From Roseibium salinum (GTDB lineage: Bacteria > Pseudomonadota > Alphaproteobacteria > Rhizobiales > Stappiaceae): DNA of 64,000 nt. Positions 36,234 to 45,552 of the stretch are shown one piece after another. Where the stretch lies: the NCBI RefSeq assembly GCF_026240905.1, contig NZ_JAPEVI010000003.1, forward strand, positions 2,046,001-2,110,000, written 5' to 3'. The translations under genes were made by a program, and so were the position numbers. Each line of letters begins with the position of its first letter. Position 1 is the first letter of the stretch. Below the pieces are notes generated by a model that searched no databases, was not told the DNA's origin, and saw nothing but the letters and a program-made list of their open reading frames with translations.

Positions 36234-37603
36234 TATTTGTTCCAGGTTCCTTCTGGCGTACCGTCGAATTTTTTCTCCAGAGAGTCCCAGCAGTCAATGT
36301 AATCATCCTGCAGGGGCGCCTCCTTGGCGGCGAATTCGCTCAGCTGCTGCGGGAACCTGGTTTCGAACATGAAAGACATGGTGTTGTCGAGCTTTTCCGC
36401 CTTGAGATCGGCGTTGGACGCGCCCTCGAAAGCATTGTTGTCCGGCCCGTGCGGCAGCATCATGTTGTGGAGCGACATGCCGCCGGGAACGAAGCCCTGC
36501 GGCTTGGCGTCGTACTGGCCGTAGATGTTGCCCATCAGCTCCGACATGATGTTCTTGTGATACCAGGGCGGGCGGAAGGTGTTTTCGGCCACCATCCAGC
36601 GTTCGCGGAAGAGTACGAAATCGATATTGGCCGTGCCGGGCACGCCTGACGGCGCCGTCAGCACGGTGAAGATCGACGGGTCCGGATGGTCGAACAGGAT
36701 GGCGCCGATGGGGCAGTAGTTGCTCAGGTCGTATTTGCAGGGCGCGTAGTTGCCGTGCCATGCGACCACATCCAGCGGCGAATGGCCGATGCTGGTCTCG
36801 TGGAACTGGCCGCACCATTTCACCGTCAGCGTCGACGGCGTCTCGCGATCCTCGAAATGGGCGACAGGCGTCTTGAAATCCCTGCGGTTGGCCATGCAGT
36901 TGGCGCCGATCGGCCCCCTGCCCGGCAGTTCGAATTTCTGACCGTAATTCTCACAGACAAAGCCCCGCGCCGGCCCGTCGATCAGTTCCACACGGTAGAC
37001 GAGGCCGCGCGGAATAATTGCGATCTCCTTCGGCTCCAGGTCGATGATGCCCAGTTCGGTGGCGAAGCGCAGCCGCCCTTCCTGCGGCACGATCAAGAGC
37101 TCGCTGTCCGCGGAGAAGAAATACTCATCCACCATGGATTTGGTCACCAGGTAGATGTGGCTCGCCATGCCGACCTGCGTGTTGACGTCCCCGGCCGTGG
37201 TCATGGTACGCATGCCGCTGATCCAGTTCAGCGCCTCGCCGGCATGGGGCACCGGGTCCCAGCGATACTGCCCCAGCGAGATGACGTCCGGCAGGATGTT
37301 CGGCGCGGATTTCCAGTAGGGAACATCGATTTTCCGGAACCGGTTCGTGTGCTTGACGGACGGACGGATGCGGTAGCACCAGGTGCGCTCGTTCTGGTGG
37401 CTGGGCGCGGTGAAGGCCGTGCCGGAAAGCTGCTCTCCATAAAGACCATAGGCGCATTTCTGCGGGCTGTTCATGCCTTGCGGCAGGGATCCAGGAAGGG
37501 CTTCCGTTTCAAAGTCATTTCCGAAGCCAGGCATATACTCAAGTTCTGATCGATTGCCGCCGCCAGTTGCAGATGCCGGCTTGCTGTCTGTTCTCTGATC
37601 CAT
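36233..37603 (-). CDS. hmgA: Homogentisate 1,2-dioxygenase
   Basis: 456 residues. It opens the ring of homogentisate with O2 to give maleylacetoacetate in tyrosine and phenylacetate-type catabolism. Iron ligands are visible as H349 and E355 in [14 protein letters not shown] and H385 in LPHGPD, keeping the spacing of the human enzyme. N-terminal [16 protein letters not shown] and [12 protein letters not shown] are typical. GGGAGGA precedes the ATG. It is first in a leftward operon with the MBL, FAH, second MBL and DinB genes. A palindrome 30 bp upstream is the likely operator. Confidence 0.97.
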   Translation of the reverse strand: MDQRTDSKPASATGGGNRSELEYMPGFGNDFETEALPGSLPQGMNSPQKCAYGLYGEQLSGTAFTAPSHQNERTWCYRIRPSVKHTNRFRKIDVPYWKSAPNILPDVISLGQYRWDPVPHAGEALNWISGMRTMTTAGDVNTQVGMASHIYLVTKSMVDEYFFSADSELLIVPQEGRLRFATELGIIDLEPKEIAIIPRGLVYRVELIDGPARGFVCENYGQKFELPGRGPIGANCMANRRDFKTPVAHFEDRETPSTLTVKWCGQFHETSIGHSPLDVVAWHGNYAPCKYDLSNYCPIGAILFDHPDPSIFTVLTAPSGVPGTANIDFVLFRERWMVAENTFRPPWYHKNIMSELMGNIYGQYDAKPQGFVPGGMSLHNMMLPHGPDNNAFEGASNADLKAEKLDNTMSFMFETRFPQQLSEFAAKEAPLQDDYIDCWDSLEKKFDGTPEGTWNK

Positions 37604-37632
37604 GATGTCCTCCCGGTACAGAGGTGATATTA

Positions 37633-37646
37633 GTTACAGATGTAAC
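37633..37646. promoter_or_regulatory. Probable operator of the homogentisate operon
   Basis: GTTACA-GA-TGTAAC, a perfect 6-bp inverted repeat extended by TT/AA outside one mismatch, 30 bp upstream of hmgA. Position and symmetry suit repression by a dimeric regulator responsive to homogentisate. No regulator gene adjoins it, so the protein is unknown. Confidence 0.65.
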
Positions 37647-37786
37647 CAATATTTCGATCCGGATCAAGAGACCCGGCCGGCTGTGTTGCGGCGGAGCGCC
37701 GCAACCTCAGATTCCAGGTCATGCCGTAAGTTTTACTTTACGTACTTGGCCTAGGCTTGCCGCCAGACCCACCACTGGAGCATTCC

Positions 37787-39820
37787 ATGTCCCTTAGAAA
37801 TCGAATCTTTTTCGCCTCTAGCGGCGTTTTCCTGGTCGGATTCCTGGCCCTGATATTGGCCGTAACCTTCATGGCGCAGGGAACCTCGCAAAAATCCGGT
37901 GAAGATCTCATCCGCAAGACGGCCGAAGCGCTCGCTCTTGACGCGGGCAAGACGCTCGCCGAGGCCCAACTGGCCGCGCGCGCGGCAGCCGATGCCCTGG
38001 AAGGCCTGCAGCACGCGGGTATTGCCGACCGCAATGCCTATGGCGCAGTCATGCAGCAGCAGATCAGCCGGAACAAACATTTCGTCGGTGGTGGCGCGAT
38101 CCTGGAGCCGGACATGGCAGGACGTGACGCGGACAATGCGGGTGCCAATTTCTCGGACGAAAAAGGCCGGTTCATTCCCTATTTCTACAATGACGGCGCG
38201 AAGGTCGCCTGGGAACCGCTTCTTTTCGGCGGCGATAGCGGATCGGAAGACTGGTACGACAAGCCGAGAAAGCTTGGCCACGACACCATGACCGAGCCCT
38301 ATCTCTACCCTGTCAACGGTGTCGACGTTCTGATGGCGACCGCCTCCTCGCCGATCCTGGATGTATCCGGACGCGGCATCGGCGGTGCGACGATCGACGT
38401 CTCCCTGACGGGCCTGCAGGAGGCCGTCAGTGCCAGTCAGACCTATGAGACCGGTTATGTCGGCCTGTTGAGCGAGGCCGGTGTGTGGGTTTCCCATCCG
38501 GACGAAGCCCTTCTCGGCCAGAAGGCCGACAGCGAGATCGTGGAGCGGCTCAAGGCCATGAGCGGCGAAGCGACCTTCACGACCCGCGAGGGGACTGCCG
38601 AATCCATTCAGGCGTTCGAACTGGACGGAACCGGCCAGCGCTGGTTCGTGATCGTCGCGGTCGATGAAAGCGAACTGCTCGCCAGCGCCAATTCCACCAT
38701 GCAGATGAGCCTGTTGCTTGCGCTCGCGCTGCTGGTGGCAGGCACCATCCTGATGTGGATGCTCGGCTCCACCATCGCCGGTCCGGTTCAGGCCCTGACC
38801 GCGCGGATGCGTGAACTGGCTGCGGGCGACGCGGAAACGCCAGTTGCCTATACCGGCCGCAAGGACGAAATCGGCCAGATGGCCGGGGCGCTGGAAGTCT
38901 TTGTCGCAAACGAAAACGAGCGCCGGTCGCTGCAAAGCAATACGGAGCTTGCGCAGCAGAGCCAGCTTGAGCGGCAGAAGACGATCGAGACGCTGATCGA
39001 ATCCTTCGAACGGGAAGTCCAGGCCGTTCTGGATCAGGTCAGCGGTGATACCGAGCGGATGGAGCACACCGCCGCAGCCCTTGACGCCATCGCGCGGGAC
39101 ACATCCGCAAAGGTGTCTTCCGTCGCAAACTCCTCCGACGTCGCCCAGGGCAGCGTGCAGACCGTCGCCTCGGCGGCAGAGGAGCTTTCCGCATCGATTT
39201 CGGAAATCGGCCGCCAGATCGAGCAGACCAAGGATGTCGTCAACAGCGCCACCCGCGCGGCAAACGAGTCCAACGACAAGGTCGGCAGCCTCGACAGCGC
39301 CGCCCAGAAGATCGGCGAAGTCCTCAGCCTCATTCAGGCGATTGCCGAGCAGACCAACCTGCTCGCCCTGAACGCGACCATCGAAGCGGCCCGCGCCGGG
39401 GAAGCCGGCAAGGGCTTCGCGGTGGTTGCCGCGGAAGTGAAGGAACTGGCGACACAGACCGCCAAGGCCACGGAAGAGATCTCGGCCCAGGTCACCGGCA
39501 TCCAGTCGTCGACGCGCAATGCCGTCGGCTCGATCCAGGAAATCGCCAGCACGATGGAAGAGGTGAACCAGTTCACCGCAGCCATCGCCGCCGCGATCTC
39601 GCAACAGGGCGATGCCACCAACGAGATCAGCCACAACGTCCAGCAGGCCGCGAACTGCACCAACGACATGAGCACCAGCGTGGGCGACGTCATGCAGGCC
39701 GCGGACGAAACCAGCAGTTCGGCTGCGGATGTTCTTTCGGTCTCGCAGTCCGTGTCGCAACAGGCTCAGGGGCTGCAGGCGACGATTGCCGACTTCCTGG
39801 TACGTGTGCGGGCGGCATAA
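37787..39820 (+). CDS. Methyl-accepting chemotaxis protein with dCache sensor
   Basis: 677 residues. First helix about 7-28; periplasmic Cache-type sensor about 30-280 ([36 protein letters not shown] and [20 protein letters not shown] are dCache hallmarks); second helix about 288-310; HAMP; signalling domain with tip [20 protein letters not shown]. dCache receptors bind amino acids, organic acids or amines. The ATG at 37787 has TGGAG seven bases upstream; the frame extends 30 bp further without support. Single gene, ended by a strong terminator. Confidence 0.93.
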   Translation: MSLRNRIFFASSGVFLVGFLALILAVTFMAQGTSQKSGEDLIRKTAEALALDAGKTLAEAQLAARAAADALEGLQHAGIADRNAYGAVMQQQISRNKHFVGGGAILEPDMAGRDADNAGANFSDEKGRFIPYFYNDGAKVAWEPLLFGGDSGSEDWYDKPRKLGHDTMTEPYLYPVNGVDVLMATASSPILDVSGRGIGGATIDVSLTGLQEAVSASQTYETGYVGLLSEAGVWVSHPDEALLGQKADSEIVERLKAMSGEATFTTREGTAESIQAFELDGTGQRWFVIVAVDESELLASANSTMQMSLLLALALLVAGTILMWMLGSTIAGPVQALTARMRELAAGDAETPVAYTGRKDEIGQMAGALEVFVANENERRSLQSNTELAQQSQLERQKTIETLIESFEREVQAVLDQVSGDTERMEHTAAALDAIARDTSAKVSSVANSSDVAQGSVQTVASAAEELSASISEIGRQIEQTKDVVNSATRAANESNDKVGSLDSAAQKIGEVLSLIQAIAEQTNLLALNATIEAARAGEAGKGFAVVAAEVKELATQTAKATEEISAQVTGIQSSTRNAVGSIQEIASTMEEVNQFTAAIAAAISQQGDATNEISHNVQQAANCTNDMSTSVGDVMQAADETSSSAADVLSVSQSVSQQAQGLQATIADFLVRVRAA

Positions 39821-39842
39821 TCGCCCGAAAGATCAAAAGTGG

Positions 39843-39874
39843 GGCCCGCGCAAGCCGTTGCGCGGGCCTTTTTT
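39843..39874 (+). terminator. Intrinsic terminator after the dCache chemoreceptor
   Basis: Perfect 11-bp stem GGCCCGCGCAA and TTGCGCGGGCC with loop GCCG, followed by six Ts, 22 bp after the stop. Confidence 0.95.
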
Positions 39875-39988
39875 AATCCCCCGCGCCTTCCAGACCGGCC
39901 CACGGCGAAGTTTTGCGCAAGACCGGCTTGATCAATTTCGCACGGTGGAGTATGAAAGAGAACAAAGCAGGAACATTTGAGGCGACCG

Positions 39989-40285
39989 ATGCAAATGGCC
40001 AACCCGACACGCTCCTCCGTCGTACAGTCTTCCCCGCGCCTGGAGACACCACGCATCGATGTCACGCCGGAAGAAGTGCGCACGATGATGCTTTACCTGC
40101 GCAAGGCGCGGGACCGGGCCATCGACATCCGCGATCGCTCTCCCGGCGGCAGTTATCTGGAAAGCGTGCTGGACCGCACTATCGACGGTCTCACCCTGGA
40201 ACTGTCGCAACTGGACTATCTTCTGGCTTCCGAACCGGCCGCTCAGCCGCTGCCCGCCGGCCGGCGGATGCGACCGGCGATATGA
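39989..40285 (+). CDS. Hypothetical small helical protein
   Basis: 98 residues, not recognised. Residues 25-85 look like a helical hairpin (TPEEVRTMMLYLRKARDRA, LESVLDRTIDGLTLELSQLD), flanked by disordered ends. TTGAGG lies seven bases before the ATG at 39989. It may be a small regulatory or coiled-coil protein. It is not in an operon with its neighbours. Confidence 0.6.
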   Translation: MQMANPTRSSVVQSSPRLETPRIDVTPEEVRTMMLYLRKARDRAIDIRDRSPGGSYLESVLDRTIDGLTLELSQLDYLLASEPAAQPLPAGRRMRPAI

Positions 40286-40477
40286 TGGAGCCTCGGCAAT
40301 TGTCTATCTTGCCACTTCGGTTTGCGCCTAGGCGGCGAGGCTCTTGCCTTTGCAGGGACGGCAGCCGGCTATCTGAAAGAGAATCTCGTTCCTGCCGAGC
40401 TTGCGGGCCCCGGTGACGCAGCGCCGTGACCTCTCTCAATCCAACAACAGAAGCTTCGCCCGATCCGCAGAAGCCGC

Positions 40478-41953
40478 TCAGGCGGCCGCCTCATCTCCCG
40501 GAGCGGTCTGCCAGCCGAGATCCGACAGGGTGACGATGCGGTTGCCGCGCAGGTCAGTTGCGCAGACCAGAAAACCGCGTTCTTCCATGTGGCTGAGCAG
40601 CCAGCGGGCGCGGCCCGGGGAGCGCGTTCCGTAGGCGGTGGCGATCTCCAGGTTTCCCGGGCATGGCGCCTTGGCGAGCGCGGCCTTGGCGAGCAGCAGA
40701 TAGACGCCGCGCATGTCCTCGGGAAGCTCCGCCGCGATAAGCTCCGCCTGGGCCCAGGCGCCATCATCCATCTCGCCTTTCTCGACGCCGGCCCTGGCGA
40801 CCGAGAGCTTCTCGCGGAAGCTCTGCAGGTCGGGAGCGCCGCCGGGAAGCTTGGCGATCCGGCAGCGGACCTGGAAATCCTGGTAAAGCGTGGCGATCGG
40901 CTGGAATGCGGCGTCTTCCTCTTCCAGGATGCCGGACAGGATTTCGGCGATCTTTTCCTCGCGCTTGCCGAAGTCCAGAAGGCTTTCCGGCGGCGCTGCC
41001 TCCGCGTCCCCTGCCCGTTCGGCACTGGAGATCTGGCTGAGGACGTCACCCGTCGAGGCGACGGGCTCGGCAAAGCGCGAGCGAACCGGCTGAACCTCGC
41101 CGGCCGAAGGAGTGAAAATCAGGTCCTTGGCGTCTTCCTTCGGCTGTTCCGGCAACGGCATCAGCTTCGGGCTGCCGCCGCGGCCAATGGTTTCCACGGG
41201 ACCGATCTTGACCGGCACCGGACGGCGGGACAAGGCAGGGCCGAGCGCGATGAAATGCCCCCGGTCCAGATTGCGGAAGGTTTCCGCCTGACGGCGCTCC
41301 ATGCCGAGAAGGTCGGCCGCGCGGGCCATGTCGATATCCAGAAACGTCCGGCCCATCAGGAAGTTGGAGGCTTCCGCGGCCACGTTCTTGGCAAGCTTGG
41401 CGAGGCGCTGTGTGGCTATGATGCCGGCAAGTCCGCGCTTGCGGCCCCGGCACATCAGGTTGGTCATGGCGCCAAGCGAACGGCGGCGGGCTTCCTCGGT
41501 CACTTCGCCGGCCGCGGCCGGCGCGAAAAGCTGCGCCTCGTCGACGACCACGAGCATAGGGTACCAGAGATCCCGGTCGGCATCGAAGAGTCCGTCGAGA
41601 AAAGTCGCCGCGGCCTTCATCTGGCGGTCCGCATCGAGCCCCTCCAGGTTGAGCACGACCGAAACGCGGTGCTGGCGCACCCGGCCCGCAATCATCTGCA
41701 GGTCCTTTTCGGTGCCCACGGCATCCACGACCACATGGCCGAACTTGTCGGCGATCGAGGCGAAGTCCCCCTCCGGATCGATGATCGCCTGCTGCACCCA
41801 GCTCGCCGATTGTTCCAGCAAACGCCGCAGAAGATGCGATTTTCCCGAGCCGGAATTCCCCTGCACCAAAAGGCGCGTGGCCAGCAGCTCTTCCAGATCG
41901 AGTCCGGCGCGCGCGCCGCCTGTCATTTCTCCGATGTCGATTTGTACCGTCAT
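40478..41953 (-). CDS. HerA-like (DUF87) ATPase
   Basis: 491 residues. Walker A GNSGSGKSHLLRRLL near 32-46, Walker B LVVVDEAQLFAPAA, sensor-like ATQRLAKLAKNV and the arginine-rich CRGRKRGLAGII are typical of the HerA/FtsK-type DUF87 family. The C-terminal ~200 residues lack clear catalytic motifs and include a final winged-helix-like segment. HerA enzymes pump DNA with NurA in end resection or, in other cases, in anti-phage systems. No NurA- or Sir2-like partner is adjacent, so here it is a lone housekeeping-type ATPase, common in rhizobia. Confidence 0.86.
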   Translation of the reverse strand: MTVQIDIGEMTGGARAGLDLEELLATRLLVQGNSGSGKSHLLRRLLEQSASWVQQAIIDPEGDFASIADKFGHVVVDAVGTEKDLQMIAGRVRQHRVSVVLNLEGLDADRQMKAAATFLDGLFDADRDLWYPMLVVVDEAQLFAPAAAGEVTEEARRRSLGAMTNLMCRGRKRGLAGIIATQRLAKLAKNVAAEASNFLMGRTFLDIDMARAADLLGMERRQAETFRNLDRGHFIALGPALSRRPVPVKIGPVETIGRGGSPKLMPLPEQPKEDAKDLIFTPSAGEVQPVRSRFAEPVASTGDVLSQISSAERAGDAEAAPPESLLDFGKREEKIAEILSGILEEEDAAFQPIATLYQDFQVRCRIAKLPGGAPDLQSFREKLSVARAGVEKGEMDDGAWAQAELIAAELPEDMRGVYLLLAKAALAKAPCPGNLEIATAYGTRSPGRARWLLSHMEERGFLVCATDLRGNRIVTLSDLGWQTAPGDEAAA

Positions 41954-42217
41954 GCGACCACTTCAAGCGCGGCCGCGGCCGCGCTGCGGATTCTTCCATC
42001 CGTTGAATTCTGCAGGGCGGTAGTGAGCATGATTCCGCACCTCTTGCAAAGCCGCAGCTCTTCGAAACCGGGGTTTTCCCAGAATTCCACCGCCCGGCCG
42101 GCACAAATCGATCACGTTGATTTCAATTCCTGTTTCCTCAATTGCCGGTTCGTGATCCCATGTCCGACAAACCGGGATGCCATTCTCGGAGTGACGTCGG
42201 AAAGGGAGGGGATCTCG

Positions 42218-42868
42218 ATGAAAATTCACGCTGATCTGAGCGAGCGGGCCGTTGTCGACAGTGCCACTCTGGAGTGGGTTTCCTCCCCCATGGCGGGCGT
42301 CGAACGGCGCATGCTGGAGAGGGACGGCGACGAGGTGGCCCGTGCCACCAGTCTGGTCCGCTACGCGCCGGGCTCGGCCTTTGCCGCGCATAGCCATGAG
42401 CTGGGCGAGGAGTTCCTGGTTCTGGACGGGGTCTTTTCCGACGAGAGCGGCGACTATCCGAAAGGCATGTATGTGCGCAATCCACCCGGGTCCCGCCACA
42501 CGCCCTCCAGCGAACCGGGGGCGGTCATTCTGGTGAAGCTGCGGCAGATGCAGCCGGACGATGATGCTTTCGTGCGGGTCAATACGCTGGATCCTTCCGG
42601 TTGGCAGAACGGCCGCTCCGGCGAGCATATTCTGCCGCTCCTCATTCGTGCCGACGAAGAAGTCGTCATGCTGGACTGGGAGCACGGCGCCAGTTTCGGG
42701 GAACAGGAATTTCCGGGCGGCGCGGAGTATTTCGTCGTCGAAGGCAGTTTTAAAGACCAGGACGGCACATACGATCAGGGCACCTGGCTGCGCCTGCCGG
42801 CCGCAAGCCGGCAGGTCATCACTACGAGGCATGGCGCCCGCGTCTGGCGGAAGACCGGGCACCTGTAG
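42218..42868 (+). CDS. ChrR-like double cupin protein
   Basis: 216 residues containing two cupin units: residues ~15-110 (FAAHSHELGEEFLVLDGVF, the metal-binding HxH...E) and ~120-212 (ASFGEQEFPGGAEYFVVEG). It resembles the C-terminal cupin of ChrR anti-sigma factors but lacks the N-terminal sigma-binding zinc domain. It may be a metal-dependent dioxygenase-fold or sensor protein. GGGAGGGG six bases before the ATG fixes the start. Confidence 0.82.
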   Translation: MKIHADLSERAVVDSATLEWVSSPMAGVERRMLERDGDEVARATSLVRYAPGSAFAAHSHELGEEFLVLDGVFSDESGDYPKGMYVRNPPGSRHTPSSEPGAVILVKLRQMQPDDDAFVRVNTLDPSGWQNGRSGEHILPLLIRADEEVVMLDWEHGASFGEQEFPGGAEYFVVEGSFKDQDGTYDQGTWLRLPAASRQVITTRHGARVWRKTGHL

Positions 42869-42875
42869 GTCGCCT

Positions 42876-43469
42876 TCAACGGGCCACGCCCCAGCCGCCG
42901 GCAAAGGCGATCTCGTTCAAGCGTTTGCGCCCGCTCGGGACTTCCCGGGCCCTGAGGCTCTCCGGCAACTCCGATGCATCGCCGATGCACCCGATCGCGA
43001 AGGCGATTTCCGGCCTGAACCGCTCGGGTACGGCGAGCGCTTCGTGGATCTTGTCCTTCAATATCCCCGCCATGCCATGGGTGTGATAGCCGAGAGCGGT
43101 GGCTTGCAGGGCCGCGTGGGCCCAGGCCGACCCGGCATCGAAGGAATGGGTCCCGTTCGCCCGGTTGGGCTTGCCGTCCCTGCCGTCGATTTCCGTGTCG
43201 GTAAAGAGATAGACCAGCGCGGATGCATTCCGGGCCCATGCCTGATTGAACGGATCGAGCAGTTCGACGAGGCGATGCCAGTCCGTGTCGCCGCGCCGGG
43301 CATAGACAAACCGCCAGGGCTGAATGTTGAAGGCCGACGGCGACCAGCGGGCCGCTTCCAGAATGGTCTTCAGATCCGCTTCCGGCATTTCCGAGCCGTC
43401 GAATGCGCGCGGCGACCAGCGGTTCAAAAACAGATCCTGGACGGGATGATCGGGTGTTCTGGCGGTCAT
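42876..43469 (-). CDS. Nitroreductase-family oxidoreductase
   Basis: 197 residues. FMN-binding motifs NRWSPRAFDG and ARWSPSAFNIQPWRFVYARR at the N-terminus and GYHTHGMAGILKDK in the centre match NfnB/YdgI-like nitroreductases. It probably reduces nitro compounds or quinones with NAD(P)H. GGAG precedes the ATG. A symmetric AT-rich repeat upstream suggests control by a MarR- or HxlR-type repressor. It converges tail-to-tail with the cupin gene, 8 bp apart. Confidence 0.88.
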   Translation of the reverse strand: MTARTPDHPVQDLFLNRWSPRAFDGSEMPEADLKTILEAARWSPSAFNIQPWRFVYARRGDTDWHRLVELLDPFNQAWARNASALVYLFTDTEIDGRDGKPNRANGTHSFDAGSAWAHAALQATALGYHTHGMAGILKDKIHEALAVPERFRPEIAFAIGCIGDASELPESLRAREVPSGRKRLNEIAFAGGWGVAR

Positions 43470-43532
43470 ACGGGTTTCTCCATGTCGCTACGAGGGCCGT
43501 TCGCCCACTGATGGCATGGAGATAGGATCAAT

Positions 43533-43565
43533 TATCTTTATGTCAAGATACTTTATATCAAGTTA
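43533..43565. promoter_or_regulatory. Operator-like repeats upstream of the nitroreductase gene
   Basis: TATCTT-tatgtc-AAGATA (43533-43550) is an inverted repeat, and CTTTATGTCAAGATA is followed directly by CTTTATATCAAGTTA (13 of 15 identical). Tandem binding sites of a dimeric regulator are likely, about 65-95 bp upstream of the nitroreductase start. Confidence 0.6.
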
Positions 43566-44486
43566 TTATCCTGGCCTGAGGACTACGCTCGACGGGCCCT
43601 GCCCTGCACGGATAGCCGGTGCGGCAAGGATTGCGGACAGGACCAGCAAAGCCGACACGGCTTCGCGCAGACCGACCTCTTCGCCGAACACCAGCCAGCC
43701 GACAAGAAACATGGCCGGCAGTTCAAGACTTCCGGCAGCGGCCGTGCGAACCGGACCGACCCGCTGGCAGGCGATTGTGAAAAGCACCTGCGGGATCAGC
43801 ACCGTCATCAGACCCATCGCCACGATCAGTCCCCATTGCTCCGGAGAGGATGGCAGGACCGTGCCCTGGCCTTCCTGAAGCGCCAGCGGCAGCAGCCCGG
43901 CAACGGAGCCGAGAAGACCGCATACGGTCCGCTCGAGCGAATTGAGCTGTCCGGCCGGACCGCTCAGCACCACCAGCAGAAAGCCGAAGGCAATCGGTGC
44001 CGGGATGGCCCAGAGAAGCGCGGAAAGGATTTCCGATGACAGGGACGACGGATCCAGCAACAGCGCCGCTGCGCCAAGCACGAGACCTGCCGCGAGAAAC
44101 GACCGCCATGTGAGAGCCTGCCGCAACAGCACCCAGGCAAACAGCGCCGCGAACACCGGATAGGACATGTAGACGACCCCAGCGGCAGCGACGGGCGCCC
44201 GGGTCATCGCTTCCAGATAGCCGATCAGGCTGAGGCCGAGCACCGCCCCGGCTCCGGCCAGAAGAAGTGCTCCGCCGCGCTTGTGCCGCTCCAGCGGCAC
44301 GAAAGGCAGAAGGAACAGCGCGGAAAAGCCGAAGCGGTAGAGCGCAATCGTCGCCGGACCCGCTCCGAGCGCCTGCAAGTCCCGCACGAACAACGGAACC
44401 AGGCCGAAGCAGGCCGCGCAGGCGGCAATGACGAGGGTTGCCCCTGTTGGGCCGAGAGCCGGACGTGGAAGCGTGGAAATCATCAT
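43566..44486 (-). CDS. EamA/DMT-family transporter
   Basis: About 306 residues with ten membrane helices in two EamA repeats (first ending near 145, second VCGLLGSVAGLLPLAL onward). DMT exporters move amino acids, metabolites or drugs; substrate unknown. Two adjacent ATGs (44486, 44483) are possible, neither with a good ribosome site. Divergent from a LysR regulator 78 bp away, the usual layout for control of the exporter by that regulator. Confidence 0.87.
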   Translation of the reverse strand: MMISTLPRPALGPTGATLVIAACAACFGLVPLFVRDLQALGAGPATIALYRFGFSALFLLPFVPLERHKRGGALLLAGAGAVLGLSLIGYLEAMTRAPVAAAGVVYMSYPVFAALFAWVLLRQALTWRSFLAAGLVLGAAALLLDPSSLSSEILSALLWAIPAPIAFGFLLVVLSGPAGQLNSLERTVCGLLGSVAGLLPLALQEGQGTVLPSSPEQWGLIVAMGLMTVLIPQVLFTIACQRVGPVRTAAAGSLELPAMFLVGWLVFGEEVGLREAVSALLVLSAILAAPAIRAGQGPSSVVLRPG

Positions 44487-44564
44487 GCAACGTCGATAAC
44501 GCCGCAAATTACATAAATAAAATTCTTAGTTTTCATTCTTTTCATGAAATGCTTTCATGCACTC

Positions 44565-45518
44565 ATGATACCGCGCCTTGCCATCCATCATCTGACCCTG
44601 CTCTCCGCGATTGCCGAGACCGGCAGCATGACCACCTCCGCCGCGCGCCTCGGCGTCACCCAGTCCGCCGCCTCGCACAGGCTGCGCGAGGCCGAGCGCC
44701 GGATCGGCCTTCCCCTGGTGCAGCGCATTGAGACGGGCTTCGAGCTGACGCCTGAGGGCGAGCGGCTGCGGCATCTGGGTGAGACGTTTCTCGGCGAGTT
44801 GTTCCGGCTGGAGCAGGAACTGGAGGAACGCGCGCGCCAGGCCAGGATACTCGTGCGCCTCGGCCAGGCGACCTACAGCCGCTATCACTGGTTTCCGGCG
44901 TTTCTCGAATACCTGGAGACGGCCGATCCGCGCCTTTCCGTGGATCTGTCGGGAAGGGCAACCGCGCATCCCCTGGCCTCGCTTCTCGACGGCTCGGTCG
45001 ACGTATCGCTGATCTTCGGCAGGGAACCCGCGTCGACCCGCTTCCACAGCATCAAGCTGGGCTCGAACCCGATTGTCGCCGTTTTGTCGAAGAACCATCC
45101 GCTTGCTTCGGAGACGGTCGTCAACAGCCTGAACATGGGCGACGAGCGCTTCTTCATCTATCCGCTCACCGCCGAACCCGGTTTCGACTGGACGACCCTG
45201 CTTGGCGCGCCCTCCAAGCCGTTCCGCCGGCTCACTCCGATGCCGACGCCCGAGGCCGTGATCGACCTGGTCCGGGCCAGCTTCGGCGTTGCCATCTTCA
45301 GCAAATGGGCGATCGAGCCGGAGCTTGCAGATGGCACGCTCATCTCCCGGCCGATCAGCGAGGAAGGCGTGTCGATGGATTGGTGGTGCGTGAGGCGGGC
45401 GTCAGACCCGGACGGCAGTCCGTCCGCCCGCTTGGCCGCGGCACTTGCCTCATGGAGCCGCAAGACCGACCGTGCTCTGTCCACCCTTGCCTTCGGCACG
45501 CGATCTTCCGGCTCCTGA
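44565..45518 (+). CDS. LysR-family transcriptional regulator
   Basis: 317 residues. N-terminal winged HTH (HHLTLLSAIAETGSMTTSAA, then VTQSAASHRLREAERRIGLP) and a C-terminal two-lobed effector domain. It resembles the MetR/CysB-like part of the family only broadly. The start may be 44565 or 44544; a TTTCATGAAA palindrome at 44540-44549 overlaps the latter and favours 44565. It is divergent from the EamA exporter, its likely target. Confidence 0.88.
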   Translation: MIPRLAIHHLTLLSAIAETGSMTTSAARLGVTQSAASHRLREAERRIGLPLVQRIETGFELTPEGERLRHLGETFLGELFRLEQELEERARQARILVRLGQATYSRYHWFPAFLEYLETADPRLSVDLSGRATAHPLASLLDGSVDVSLIFGREPASTRFHSIKLGSNPIVAVLSKNHPLASETVVNSLNMGDERFFIYPLTAEPGFDWTTLLGAPSKPFRRLTPMPTPEAVIDLVRASFGVAIFSKWAIEPELADGTLISRPISEEGVSMDWWCVRRASDPDGSPSARLAAALASWSRKTDRALSTLAFGTRSSGS

Positions 45519-45552
45519 AGGAGACCGGACGGCCGACCGGCGTCGTCAGCGG

